Part shown: one piece after another, positions 30,657-41,040 of the stretch | How positions within the stretch are numbered: position 1 is the stretch's first letter | How the letters are laid out: each line of letters opens with the position of its first letter | NCBI GenBank assembly: GCA_039566865.1 | Contig: CM076961.1 | Location: 8,455,501 to 8,519,500, forward strand | Source of the DNA: Aurelia coerulea | Taxonomy: Eukaryota > Cnidaria > Scyphozoa > Semaeostomeae > Ulmaridae | Reading direction: 5' to 3' | Length of the DNA stretch: 64,000 nt | The notes under the pieces: generated by a model | Seen by the model: only the letters and a program-made list of their open reading frames with translations | The model's database searches: none | Told to the model about the DNA's origin: nothing | Program-made: the position numbers and the translations under genes

Positions 30657-32950
30657 CTGAATTTGTGAAAGTTCAATTTCCTGAGAACCACTCTAAGTTG
30701 GGTAAACTGGGATACCCCTAATGGGTCGTAAATCCCGAAGACTGATTTTCCAAGGGGGCGGATAACTGACAGAAGTTGTTTCTTAAAAACAGCGACAGAT
30801 GGTGCTAGTCTCAGTTCTGGTTAAAGATCATTTAATTCAGACAAACAGTGACGATAAAAGCTAGACTTGAATTTTTATGTTCTTGCCCTTATTCGCCCAA
30901 TGACATCATGATTGCGAAGAAAGTAATGCGACTGCTGAAGTGGGAGGATTGGGTCCGTCATATATTAAGGGGTGAGATTATTTAACATTTTGTAGAGCAG
31001 AATGAGATGTCTGCTCCACCTACGAGAATTTACCGATTCCCAGCCAAGCTCTGCGTACAGTTTCTCTCGTGAAGTTCCTCTCCATATCCCTGTTACAGCC
31101 AAGGCGGCAGAATACTGGACGGACTCTAGCTTTTCCATTAAATTTGTCAAAATTTCATTGTGACTAAATTCGCATAATTTTGTCGGAGTATGGTAGATAA
31201 CATCTCCGTAGTCTAGATGTGGACGAACATATAACTTATACAATTCACTAAGGGTATGTCTGGGCAGATACCTGGAGAGATATTTCAGCGTACCAATACC
31301 ATTCCTTGTTTTGGAGATAGCTGTTTTGATGTGAGCTTGAAGAGACAACTTAGAATCGAGGACAATCCCCAAATGTTTATGTTCAATTACTTTCTTCACA
31401 GGTGTGTTGCTAAAGAGGACGATTGGATGATCAATTTCAATTTTTTTCCTTGAAAATATTAGTTCAACAGCTTGTTTTTGCGGATCAGGATTAAAAGACA
31501 TCCTCCAGTTATGAGCCCATTGATTTATCAATTCTAAATCATGATTCGTGTCACTTGCCGCAGCATTGGAGTCTTCAAATACTGTGAATAACGACGTATC
31601 ATTAGGAAAAAATTTAACATTGCACCTAAAATCTTCATTGAGATCCTTTATGTACACGAGGAAATAAGTGTCCTAAAATAGAGCACTGGAGTACTCCAGC
31701 TGAAATATCTCCTCAAGAAGAACATTACCCATTCAAAACAGTTCGTTGTTTCATATGCTTAAGAAAACTTTTCATTAGAAAAAGAAGTTGCCCTGAAATA
31801 CCACATCGCTCTAGCTTATACAGGAGACCATCATGCCATACTCTGTCAAATGCTTTCGAAATATCCAGATACACAGAGCGAACGTCACAGGGAGGATTGC
31901 AGTCGAAAGCTTTAAAGATGGAGTGCGCTATCGAAATTAACTGAATGATTGTCGAGTCACCATGTCGAAAACCTGATTGATTTCGGTTAAGAATATCACA
32001 CGAGGCGAGTATAAAGAGTCAAATATGATTTTTTCGAGTATTTTCCCCAAAAATTGGAGGGAGAGAAATGGGACGGTAGTTCCCCTTCAAATTTGTCTCA
32101 TTTTTCTTATGCACCGGCACTATATTTGCATACTTCCATATTTCGGGCAAGATTCCTTGTCTTAGGCAGTTGTCGAATATTATCAATTCGGGATAACAAA
32201 TGAATATCGCTTAATTTGATCATTCTCGCAGAAATTTCATCCCAGCCATGTGCTGGGATGAAAGGGTTGAGTGATCTAACGATATTCAATATTTTTTCCT
32301 CAGAGATAATAAAATCATTTAGTAGAGTAGTAGTTGCGGGAGTAGTTGCTGGGATACGTTGTGGAAGTTCACTTCCTGTATACACCCCCGTCTAAGTACC
32401 CCGGCACATTCTACCCGGTGATTTTCCCAGTGAAACAATATGAAGCAAAATCTGTCCCCGGATGAAATTTGAATCTCCCAGGTACAACATTTCTCACGAG
32501 TGAAACTTCGGCAGAGAACTGGTAAACCCCGGAGAGAAATTTGAGAAACTTTTTTCAAGCCGAAATATGATAATTATGCCATCCTTGGCACAAAATATGA
32601 GCTCACCGGCAAAAAATTTACTGTGTCTTTCGACCACCAGATCCACGGTGAACATCTCACCTCTCACCGGGGCACTTAGACGGAGGTGTCTGTATCAATC
32701 GTTGTGCACTGCAGTATGAAATAATCGTTGAATATGTGTGCCTTTTCAGCAAAGTTCGTAATAAAGATTTCATTTTCTAGAAGAGGCGGTATTATAGGAA
32801 TGTTTGCCTTGTTTAGAACAGTGTTGATCAGGGACCAATATTTTATACTGCCAATTCCAGGATCCGCTAGAGTTCTCCCGGCCTTAAGGAAGTAATTCCG
32901 CTTAGCATCTTCAAGAAGCCTCAACAGGGGGTTCCTTTGACTTTGGATGC
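30657..32950 (-). pseudogene. LINE-A ORF2, decayed and interrupted by a MITE
   Basis: Read on the minus strand from 32950 down: a linker (LLEDAKRNYFLKAGRTL), then INTVLNKANIPIIPPLLEN, the MITE at 32382-32689, then LNPFIPAHGWDEISARMIKL with a frameshift near 32190. Next come the fingers block, motif A as SVYLDISKAFDRV near 31870, and motif B degraded to GVLQCSILGHL. A shift near 31660 leads to motif C degraded to FFPNDTSLF (catalytic pair lost). The thumb and C-terminus (30965-31657) end in a stop at LTP, after which the frame still reads DPILPLQQSHYFLRNHDVIG and FKKQLLSVIRPLG with further stops to 30660. Dead copy. Confidence 0.8.
32382..32689. mobile_element. 308-bp MITE with 6-bp target-site duplication
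   Basis: The ends acacccccgtctaagt and acttagacggaggtgt are inverted (about 23 bases with two mismatches, continuing accccgg/ccggggc). The 6-mer ctgtat flanks both sides (32376-32381, 32690-32695). The uninterrupted LINE-A copy at 1-437 has the single ctgtat (cctgtatcaatcg), confirming the insertion. No coding capacity. Confidence 0.85.
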
Positions 32951-34230
32951 ACGTGAGATAGGGTTTGAAATAATGCCAGGGAGCATTGAAGTATATGAGG
33001 GGGGGATATGCTAGAGTATTGCCAGTAATGTTGTAAAAAGGCCTGTAACTTCATTCAGCCGAACGAAGACTCTCGTTGACAATGGTATCGGAAAACAAAG
33101 AGAGAGTAATTGCCACTATTTAATCAAGCCTTTAGATTGGGAAAAAGAAGGTCCTTCTTGACCGGTACGCTTTTTTTGGCAACGATTATATTTCTAGTTT
33201 CTCAGAAAAAGGAAGCAAGTATTCGTAATGAGGGCAATGTCGAAATAACTGAATTCATTAGCCTTTCTACTGAGTTCCAAAACTCCTCGCATGTGTCCTT
33301 TTAATGGTTTAGAGAAGCTTGTGTGTGTGTGGCCTGGTTTGGCATGATATAAACTGACATTTCAGAAACAGAAACAAGACACAATCTCCATACGATACGC
33401 AATACTTTCTCGATAACTTTTACAACAACTTCTCACAAGATCTTCTAATCGTCAATTATCGAAAGTTAAAAGCGTCCTCTTCCGGGGTGTAGGTCGCTAG
33501 TTTACCAAGAAAAAAGGGGGCCTTCGCAGAGGTCCTCACATGTGCACCGTATGGAAACCAAAGAACATCTTCATTAAATGTGCTGCAACACAAGATATTT
33601 GTACAGAGATTCGAAAGAGAAAAGAAGATCAGAGATCTCAGTCTCCTGCCACCACGTAAAGAGAACATGGGGCTTCATATCCTGTTTTCAAACTATGTCA
33701 CCATGATTTCTAGACAAGCTGTTTTCAAACTATGTTACCATGATTTCTAGACAAGCTGATCGTTTGATGCTTCAGTTGGACTTCCAAGTAGATCAAGGTT
33801 GATATGAAGGAGGTTCGTTTTGTTGGAATGATACCTGTTACCCAGAAGGTATCTCTGAGCTTTTGCTTAACTAAGTTGAAGTCAGCGAAGAGCAGGAAAC
33901 TGAGAATGTTGAATGTTGAGTGGCCCTCTGATTCACTATATTACATCTGGAGTTCGAAGTGAAGGCAGAGATCACAAATACTACAAATGATAACTACTTA
34001 CTGGATAAAGTAACGTGCTAAACTTGCTAAATAAATGAAGTTCACTTCCAAGTGTACAGTGTGAATGAAATGAAGAGAAGGTGAACAATCCTCAACATCA
34101 AAACACGACAAGAACTGAGGCCTAGCACAAAACACAGTTTAGGCCCATGTAGGTAGGCCAACCTTATCATACACTCTGACTGTATTTCTGGTTTTTTGTT
34201 TTTGACTTTGAGGCTCCATCGATAAAGGAA
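32951..34230. other. No gene recognised; includes presumptive 5' region of LINE-D
   Basis: About 1.3 kb without a convincing ORF. A 39-base tandem duplication lies at about 33685-33755 (gttttcaaactatgt.accat repeated). The start of LINE-D must lie somewhere before the esterase ATG at 34231, but its exact 5' end cannot be told without another copy. Confidence 0.45.
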
Positions 34231-35034
34231 ATGTCAGGCCATTCAACATCACCAGCATCAACTCCAGTTGGAAGTCATTCTAAGCCAGGATGGTACAATA
34301 ACCATGACAAATTCGTCCGTATTTCACAACAAACTGAAGGATCTGAAGTTTTGCTAATTGGAGACTCTCTAGTCAACGGCCTATCAAGGTACCGCTACGT
34401 CTGGTCGAAGTATTTTGAAACATTAAAGACATTGAATTTTGGGATTGGAGGAGACCGCACTCAACACGTTTTATGGAGGGTTGAAAATGGGGAAATTCCA
34501 AAAAACCTCCAGTTTTGTGTCATTCATTGTGGAACAAATAACATTGACCGAGATACACCTGATGACATTGTTGATGGAATAACCTCCATTGTGTCACAGT
34601 TCCAAACTGCAAAGCCAAATGCAAAGATTATTATTACAGGCTTACTTCCGCGTGACCTTCAACCAACCAAAAGAAGAAGAAGCATACAATGTATTAACAA
34701 CAAGATAAAGAAATGGTGCCAGAATCCTTTGCTAAAAAATGTTCAGCTTCTAATACCAGAGGAAGACTGGGTCAAACCTAATGGAATGCTTGACACTGAT
34801 CTGTACCATACAGACCATTTACATCTGAATGAAAGGGGAAACATAAAATTTGCTACATCTATAACCGAAACTATTAAGAAACTCAAACATTCATCCCCAA
34901 AAGCACCAGCACAAAAGCACCTAGTCATGCAAACACACCCATTAAAACAAATGCAGGCTCTACCACAACCATCTCCACTGAAAACAGCACCCACAAAACC
35001 ACCTCCACAAACAGCCTCATCCACAAAACCAACT
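34231..35034 (+). pseudogene. LINE-D esterase ORF (SGNH hydrolase), 5' part, split by LINE-C
   Basis: The ATG at 34231 opens an SGNH/GDSL-type hydrolase like the esterase ORF1 known from CR1-type LINEs. Block I is VLLIGDSLVNG with Ser46, block II is NFGIGGDRT (Gly73-Gly74), block III is HCGTNNID (Asn103), and block V is TDHLHLNERG with Asp195 and His198. The Ser-Asp-His set is complete, as in PAF-acetylhydrolase-like enzymes. From about residue 212 a Pro/Lys/Thr/Ser-rich tail begins. At 35034 the tail is broken by LINE-C; the open frame reading on to 35124 is LINE-C 5' UTR. The tail resumes in frame at 39675. In LINEs this esterase is thought to help membrane or lipid interaction; its role here is inference. 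Confidence 0.8.
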
Positions 35035-35072
35035 AATCTTCATAATCTGATAATCTTCATAATCTTTTTTTC

Positions 35073-35083
35073 AAGATGGCGGC
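35073..35083 (+). promoter_or_regulatory. YY1-like motif in LINE-C 5' UTR
   Basis: aagatggcggc, a match to the animal YY1 consensus, lies about 40 bases from the 5' end of the element. YY1 sites near the 5' end of human L1 help set its start site; an equal role here is inference. The ATG inside it begins a 15-codon upstream ORF (MAAWSRFTVLLLSCW). Confidence 0.35.
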
Positions 35084-35226
35084 ATGGTCACGTTTTACTG
35101 TGCTCTTGCTGTCTTGGTAGTTAAGGCATTTATATCTTTGACTTTGCTTTTAAAAAAAAATCAGTTCAATTTCAATACATTACGCTATGTTAATTCTATG
35201 TATTTATTGGATATTGTGAACTTACA

Positions 35227-36009
35227 ATGACGGATTTCATTACAATATCGATGTGTAAAGAACTTCTGGACACGCAGGCCAAGGCCTACAAGGACCTCGT
35301 GCAAATTTTGATGGAGAATGTTCGAACGGACATTAAAGACCTAAGAAACCAAATCAGTGAATTGAAAGTGGCTGCAGAGTTCAATGGTGCGAAAATGGAT
35401 AAATTCTCAGTAAATGTTAAGAGTATCGAAACGAAGCAAGTTATTTTCAGCAAAATTATTGAGGACCACTCCCACTCGATCGATCAATATGTCAACAAGC
35501 TCAATTATTTGGAAAACTATGGTCGGAGGAACAACGTAAAGCTCCTTGGGGTGGAAGACTCAGAGAATTCAAAGGAAACCTGGGATGATTCAGAAAACCT
35601 GTTCAAGGCCAAAGTGAAAGAGCTGTTGAACATAAAAGACGAGCTCTATATCGAGAGAGCCCATCGAGTTGGAAAGTTCCAGAAAGCCTACACTGATGAA
35701 GATGGAAGAAGGATACCAGAGAAACCAAGAGCTATCGTTGCACGTTTCTCCTCTTGGAAGCAAAAGGAATTGGTTACAAAGGCTGCACGTGATGTTAGAC
35801 CAAGTGGCTACATGTTTGCTGATGACTTCAGTGATTTAACTATTGCAAGGAGGAAAGCCCAGTTCCCAGCATTGAAGAAAGCAAGGGATGAAGGTAAAAC
35901 AGCATACTTTGCTGTTGATATACTAATAATTAAGAACAAAGCTCCACCAACAAGAAACAGGCAACAATCAGGATCTGAAGAAACGGAAATCTCATTTGAC
36001 AGATCTTAA
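35227..36009 (+). CDS. LINE-C ORF1 protein (coiled coil plus RNA-binding, L1 ORF1-like)
   Basis: 260 codons from a clear ATG. Residues about 25-100 are heptad-rich (IKDLRNQISELKVAAEF, VKSIETKQVIFSKIIEDHS, VNKLNYLENYGRRNN), predicting a coiled coil. It is followed by a segment typical of L1-type ORF1 proteins: NNVKLLGVED, then KELLNIKDELYIERAHRVGK, then the C-terminal domain with RAIVARFSSWKQKELV and ARRKAQFPALKKARDEGK. Proteins of this family form trimers that bind LINE RNA as a nucleic-acid chaperone. It lies 118 bases upstream of ORF2 in the same transcript. No break is seen. Confidence 0.85.
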   Translation: MTDFITISMCKELLDTQAKAYKDLVQILMENVRTDIKDLRNQISELKVAAEFNGAKMDKFSVNVKSIETKQVIFSKIIEDHSHSIDQYVNKLNYLENYGRRNNVKLLGVEDSENSKETWDDSENLFKAKVKELLNIKDELYIERAHRVGKFQKAYTDEDGRRIPEKPRAIVARFSSWKQKELVTKAARDVRPSGYMFADDFSDLTIARRKAQFPALKKARDEGKTAYFAVDILIIKNKAPPTRNRQQSGSEETEISFDRS

Positions 36010-36127
36010 ATCTGGTTTTGTGAACTCAGAACTAAAGTTTGTGTTGGTATTTATATTTAACCTACTACCATTTGTGTTACTGTTAGCTAATGATATATTT
36101 CTTTCAGTTCATTGATATCCCTAATCA

Positions 36128-39100
36128 ATGGTAAAAACTCCTAATAATCCTTGTGGTATTTGCCACAAAAATATTGCTGCTCATCATAAATCAGTTTATT
36201 GTAATAATTGCAAATTTTGGGTCCATGTCAAATGCAATAATATCTCAAATTCGGAATACAAAGAGCTTCAAAACGAAGCTGATGATGTGCCTTGGTTTTG
36301 TTTAAAATGTACAAAGATCATGTTTCCTTTTGGTCAATTGGACAATGATGAACTTTCAAATCTTTATGATTTTGACTTTCCATCCTTTCTTGATTCAATG
36401 CCATCCTTTGAAATAACGTCTGGTCTTTCAAACTTGCCAAACCTGGATGATTATGATATTGATGAACATTTACCTTCCAAAGTCAACTCAAATTATCATA
36501 CTCTTCAGGAATTATCAACTCTTAGTACTGCAGAAAATGACCTTTCCTTGTTTCATATGAATGTAAGAAGTCTTTCACTTCATTTTGATGAGCTTATTTC
36601 AACTCTTGCAACTCTGAAAATTAACTTTGATATTATTGGTCTGTCCGAGACATGGAATTCCATTGAGAATCCTGTAAAAACAAATGTGGAAATTCCTGGT
36701 TATTGTTATTTTCCATACCAGTCGCATAGTCAAAATGGTGGTGTTGCACTTTATGTGAAGTCAGGTCTTTCTCCAACTCCTAGGCCTGATCTAAATAAAG
36801 ATAGTACCAATTTTGAAACAGTTTGGGTGGAAGTTGAAAATAGAAATGGAACAAATTATTTGTTCTGTTGTGCATATCGTCATCCAAGCTCTGATCTTGA
36901 TAGCTTCAGTGAATATCTGCAAGAAGTTCTGTCCAATCCAGCTGTATCAAATAAACAAGTTTTTATCCTTGGAGATTTTAATGTTAATCTTCTGAATTAT
37001 AACTCTCACACACCAACTACTAATTACGTTAATTTCCTCCTCTCTAAGCAATTTCTTCCATATATCACTCACCCATCTCGGGTATCTGAAAACTCTTCCA
37101 CTCTCATTGATAATATCTTTTCCAACATCTCTGATAATGAAACAGTAAGTGGTAACATTTTGACTCATATAACAGATCATTTCCCTCAATTTTTGATTGT
37201 CAAGCGTGCAGCCATATCTTATAAAAATCTATCATATTACCAACATGATTTTTCTAAACTTAATACAGAAAATCTCCTGAATGATTTTCAAGACCTTGAT
37301 CTTGCCTTTTTGAATGATAGTGCCTTTGATGTAAATGCTAAGTTCAACAGATTTTTATCCATCCTTAACGAACTAGTTAAAACTCATGCTCCTTTGAAAA
37401 AGCTCACCAAGAGAGACATTAAATTCAGAAACAAACCATGGATTAATGGCAAAATACAAAAAATGATGCGCATCAGAGATGGGTTACTTGGAAAGCTAAA
37501 AAAGACTAATAACCAGTCTGTGAAAGATCTTTACAAAAAGTTTAGAAATAGGGTTTCAGACTCCTTGAGAGAAAGTAAAGCTAGCTATTTCCATAACTAT
37601 TTTCAAAAAAACAGCAACAACATGAAGCAATTATGGTCTGGAATTAAATCAGTTATCAGTATCAGGAAATCAAGTAATATTAATGTTATAAGTAAGCTTA
37701 AGGACTCAAATGGTAACATTACATCAGATCCGACGGTTATTGCAAATGTCTTTAATAAATTTTTTGTAAATGTTTCTCATAATATCACCATGAATATTCC
37801 AAGATCTAATAAGTCTCCTGTAGACTTCATGGGTAACAGAATTGGAAATTCCTTTTTCACAGCACCTTCAGTTCCTCTTGAAATATCTGAGATAATCTCG
37901 CTCCTCAAAACTGGAAAGTCTATGGGACCAAATAGCATTCCTATGAAAATTCTAAAAACCCTTTCTCCACTGTTATCTTCTCCACTTTCTCAAATCATAA
38001 ATGAATCATTTCAATCTGGGATATTCCCAGACAAGATGAAGTTGGCCAAAGTAATTCCTCTGTTCAAAAAAGGTTGTCCACTTACAGCTTCCAATTACAG
38101 GCCTATTTCTCTTCTTTCTGTCTTTAGCAAAATCACTGAAAAGGTCATGTATAAACGTCTCTATAATTTTCTGGAAAAGCATGAAATATTATATACTTTA
38201 CAATTTGGTTTTCGTGCTAGTCATTCTATCAACCATGCCCTGGTTAGTTTAACAGAAGCAATCAAGAACTCATTAGACAATAGAAAATTTGGATGTGGAA
38301 TATTTATTGATTTACAAAAGGCGTTCGATACAGTGAATCATGATATTCTTTTGACCAAGCTTGAACATTATGGAATTAGGGGGACTGTCTTAGATTGGTT
38401 TAAATCTTATCTCTCGGATAGGAAACAATATGTATCTGTAAATGGATCAAACTCAAGTTATCTCAATGTTACATGTGGGGTACCACAGGGTTCAGTTCTT
38501 GGTCCTCTCCTTTTCCTAATTTACATTAATGATTTACCTCAATCATCATCAAAACTTGGCTTCTTTCTATTTGCAGATGATACTAATATTTACTATGAAA
38601 ATGACAATCTCATTCTTCTTCAAAGAACAGTTAACAAAGAATTGAAAAAAGTTAAAATGTGGCTTGATACTAACAAATTGTCTTTGAATATTGACAAGAC
38701 TAATTTTATTATTTTTAAGTCTCCTCAGCATTCTTCTTCTGAAATTATCAATATCAAAATTGGAAATCTTCCTGTCAAAAAGACTTGTTATGTCAAATTT
38801 CTTGGAGTTCTTTTGGATGAAAATCTTTCATGGAAGTATCATCTGACTGAACTGTCTAAAAAACTGGCTAGAACTTGTGGTATGTTCTTCAAAGTAAGAC
38901 ACTTTTTACCTGTTGATGTTTTAATCTGTCTTTACAATTCTTTATTTTCATCCTTCCTGCAATATGGAATTTTAGTTTGGGGTCTTACATATGAAACTCA
39001 CATTAATCCAGTTTTCTTGTTACAGAAAAGGGTTATAAGAGCAATTTCTTTTGCTCACTTTACTTCACACTCTACTCCTATCTTTTCTGATTTAAAAATC

Positions 39101-39409
39101 CTAAAGCTGCATGATCTTTTTCTATTAAAATTGCTGTGTTTTGTATATGAATCTGTTCATAAAACCTCTCCTATCTGCTTTCATAATTTCTTTAAATCTA
39201 TAGAATCCGTTCATCAATATGGTACAAGACAGGCTGGCAAGGATGATATTTTTCTAACTCAGAAAAACACCAGTCAATATGGTCTGAGATCAGTAAGCTA
39301 CCATGGAGCAAAATGCTGGAATGATATTCCTGTAGATATAAAAAGGTCACCATCTGTTAATGTCTTTCGTCTTAAACTCAAAACCTACTTTTTTGAAAAT
39401 AATTATTAA
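36128..39409 (+). CDS. LINE-C ORF2: PHD finger, APE endonuclease, reverse transcriptase
   Basis: 1093 intact codons. PHD-type C4HC3 finger at residues 9-61 (Cys9, 12, 25, 28, His33, Cys36, 58, 61). APE-type endonuclease at about 138-360: FHMNVRSL (Asn145), GLSETWN (Glu174), GGVALYVKSG, ILGDFNVN (Asp283, Asn285), STLIDNIFS and HITDHFPQF (Asp350, His351). RT fingers are at about 638-680 (KLAKVIPLFKKG, SNYRPISLLS), motif A at 725-735 (FIDLQKAFDTV), motif B at about 784 (GVPQGSVLGPLLF), motif C at about 815 (LFADDTNIY), then the thumb (LGVLLDENLSW) and a C-terminal tail (CWNDIPVDIKR ... LKLKTYFFENNY). All catalytic residues expected for nicking and target-primed reverse transcription are present. 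This looks like a young, possibly active copy. Confidence 0.92.
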   Translation: MVKTPNNPCGICHKNIAAHHKSVYCNNCKFWVHVKCNNISNSEYKELQNEADDVPWFCLKCTKIMFPFGQLDNDELSNLYDFDFPSFLDSMPSFEITSGLSNLPNLDDYDIDEHLPSKVNSNYHTLQELSTLSTAENDLSLFHMNVRSLSLHFDELISTLATLKINFDIIGLSETWNSIENPVKTNVEIPGYCYFPYQSHSQNGGVALYVKSGLSPTPRPDLNKDSTNFETVWVEVENRNGTNYLFCCAYRHPSSDLDSFSEYLQEVLSNPAVSNKQVFILGDFNVNLLNYNSHTPTTNYVNFLLSKQFLPYITHPSRVSENSSTLIDNIFSNISDNETVSGNILTHITDHFPQFLIVKRAAISYKNLSYYQHDFSKLNTENLLNDFQDLDLAFLNDSAFDVNAKFNRFLSILNELVKTHAPLKKLTKRDIKFRNKPWINGKIQKMMRIRDGLLGKLKKTNNQSVKDLYKKFRNRVSDSLRESKASYFHNYFQKNSNNMKQLWSGIKSVISIRKSSNINVISKLKDSNGNITSDPTVIANVFNKFFVNVSHNITMNIPRSNKSPVDFMGNRIGNSFFTAPSVPLEISEIISLLKTGKSMGPNSIPMKILKTLSPLLSSPLSQIINESFQSGIFPDKMKLAKVIPLFKKGCPLTASNYRPISLLSVFSKITEKVMYKRLYNFLEKHEILYTLQFGFRASHSINHALVSLTEAIKNSLDNRKFGCGIFIDLQKAFDTVNHDILLTKLEHYGIRGTVLDWFKSYLSDRKQYVSVNGSNSSYLNVTCGVPQGSVLGPLLFLIYINDLPQSSSKLGFFLFADDTNIYYENDNLILLQRTVNKELKKVKMWLDTNKLSLNIDKTNFIIFKSPQHSSSEIINIKIGNLPVKKTCYVKFLGVLLDENLSWKYHLTELSKKLARTCGMFFKVRHFLPVDVLICLYNSLFSSFLQYGILVWGLTYETHINPVFLLQKRVIRAISFAHFTSHSTPIFSDLKILKLHDLFLLKLLCFVYESVHKTSPICFHNFFKSIESVHQYGTRQAGKDDIFLTQKNTSQYGLRSVSYHGAKCWNDIPVDIKRSPSVNVFRLKLKTYFFENNY

Positions 39410-39471
39410 AAGTGTGTTATAGACAGATCACAATTTACCCATAGTTTCTAAAATCGTTATTTAAAAAGGGG

Positions 39472-39512
39472 GTGCTCTCTCCTCGATTAGCTTTGCTACT
39501 GAGAGAGTTCCT
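39472..39512 (+). promoter_or_regulatory. LINE-C 3' UTR hairpin
   Basis: Arms gctctctcctcgattag and ctactgagagag, shared with the truncated copy at 4737-4778. A likely RT recognition structure. Confidence 0.6.
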
Positions 39513-39674
39513 CCTTAAGAATTCCCCTTCATACAAATCCTCTAGTGTCATGTAACTTTCTTTGATTTATCTGTATTGTCTTATGTAGTTATTTAAATTG
39601 TTGTAAGTATGTTTAATTTTAGAGTGTTTGTATGTAGTGGAATTTAAAATGAATGAACTGAACTGAACTGAACT

Positions 39675-40376
39675 CCCCCAAAACCCACACCCACAAAACC
39701 ATCTCCACCAAAGGCCATTTCCACAAAATCATCCACACCAAAAACCACACACACCAAACCATACCCCCTTTCATCAACCTCCATAAAACCATCCCCACCA
39801 AGGACCACACCTCCAAAGTCACATCCACAAAACCCCACTTCCACAGAACCATCTCCTACAAAGGCCACATCCAAAAAACCACCTCCAAATACAACCACAT
39901 CCACAAAACCACCTCTAGACTCAAGCACATCTCTGCCAAAGCCCACATCTCTGCCAAAACCACCCCCACATACAAGCACATTCACAAAATCATCTACACC
40001 AAAACCCACATCCACAAAACCACTCACACATACAACCACATTCACGAAACCGCCTCCACACACAAGCACATTCACAAAATCATATACACCAAAACCCACA
40101 TCTACAAAACAACTCACACATACAACCACATCCATTAAACTACCCCCACATACAACCACATCCACCAAACCATCTCCACCAAAGCCAACATCCCCACACA
40201 CAAACACAACTGCAAAACATCTTCACACACAGCCACAAAAACATACTCAGTCCCCATCAAACAAACAACCACATCCACGAAAACGGCCACAAAGAAATAA
40301 AACCTCACATACACTGATGCACTCACCAAAAGACACAGTCACACACACACACAGCAGCCTCCAAAACTTTTCCTGA
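39675..40376 (+). pseudogene. LINE-D esterase ORF, 3' part: long Pro/Thr/Lys/Ser-rich tail
   Basis: Open for about 233 codons with no Met, ending at tga 40374-40376. Composition is almost only P, T, K, S with some H and Q, in loose repeats of the types STKPSPPK, TKPPPHTSTF and TPKPTSTK. The codon ending at 35034 (act, Thr) joins directly to ccc at 39675 without a frame change, so this is the rest of the tail begun at about residue 212 of the esterase ORF. The whole ORF would be about 500 residues, with more than half as tail. Such composition suggests a disordered, possibly O-glycosylated linker; that is inference. The antisense 187-codon ORF 39644-40207 (Gly/Val/Asp-rich) is its shadow. Confidence 0.75.
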
Positions 40377-41040
40377 AAATTATTTTAACTGGGGTGTATA
40401 TATTAGAACTGTATTTTATATTTTTTGTTTTGAATTGGGAAAAGGGGGTGGGAGGGTTAGGTAATTTGAAGGGGAACATAAATTATGGGATGGGATGCAA
40501 GTTGCGGGTGGGCGATTAGATAGATTAAATTTTTGCAAAATGACAGGGATAGTAAACAACTCTGGCCAACTTATAAGACAAGTATCCATTGATACTGGCT
40601 CCATTGCTCTAGTACAAAAAAAATCATCTCCCTCGAAAAATGTCCCAGGTTTAAGAAAAAGTTTTCAAATAATACTGCCAATTGTTGGGTTCCTGATTCG
40701 GATCTTTGGCCATTGGTTCTGCAGACACGTTTTAAATAGGTACAGTATAAGTAGAAGTCTCAAACATCTCTTCAGAAGAAAAAGACCGGCAAGCTGGTCT
40801 CCTAGGCAGAGACAGTTGTGTTGGTCGAGTTTGATGCTAACCTTTCTGATAGTTTTCACATATGAAAAAGAAAGCAAAAACCCGTACCATTTCATAAAAA
40901 ACCAACAAAAACATGAATTATTTACAAATGAGAGCTTATCTCTCATTGGCGATATTAGATCTGACTGCATGCAGGAACAACTATCTGTCTGGGCACTTTC
41001 TGATTTGAAATTCAGAAACAACAAATCATTCCTAAAATTT

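Larger units (their letters stand above)
35035..39670 (+). mobile_element. LINE-C, full-length CR1-like element with intact ORFs
   Basis: 4.64 kb inserted after ..aaaaccaact in the esterase tail of LINE-D. It has a 5' UTR of about 190 bases, ORF1 (35227-36009), ORF2 (36128-39409) and a 3' UTR with a hairpin, ending in a short (tgaac)n tail (39655-39674). The target duplication is at most 4 bases (aact, 35031-35034 and 39671-39674, merging with the tail). Short or absent TSDs and microsatellite tails are typical of the CR1/L2 group. No stop or frameshift is seen in either ORF. Confidence 0.85.

Noticed and set aside
32319..32558. 79-codon minus-strand ORF across 32382-32558
   Set aside because: It runs from LINE-A into a MITE; the frame has no support on either side.
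39644..40207. 187-codon minus-strand ORF rich in Gly, Val and Asp
   Set aside because: It is the antisense of the Pro/Thr/Lys/Ser esterase tail; the composition follows from the repeat words on the plus strand, which has the better-supported reading frame.
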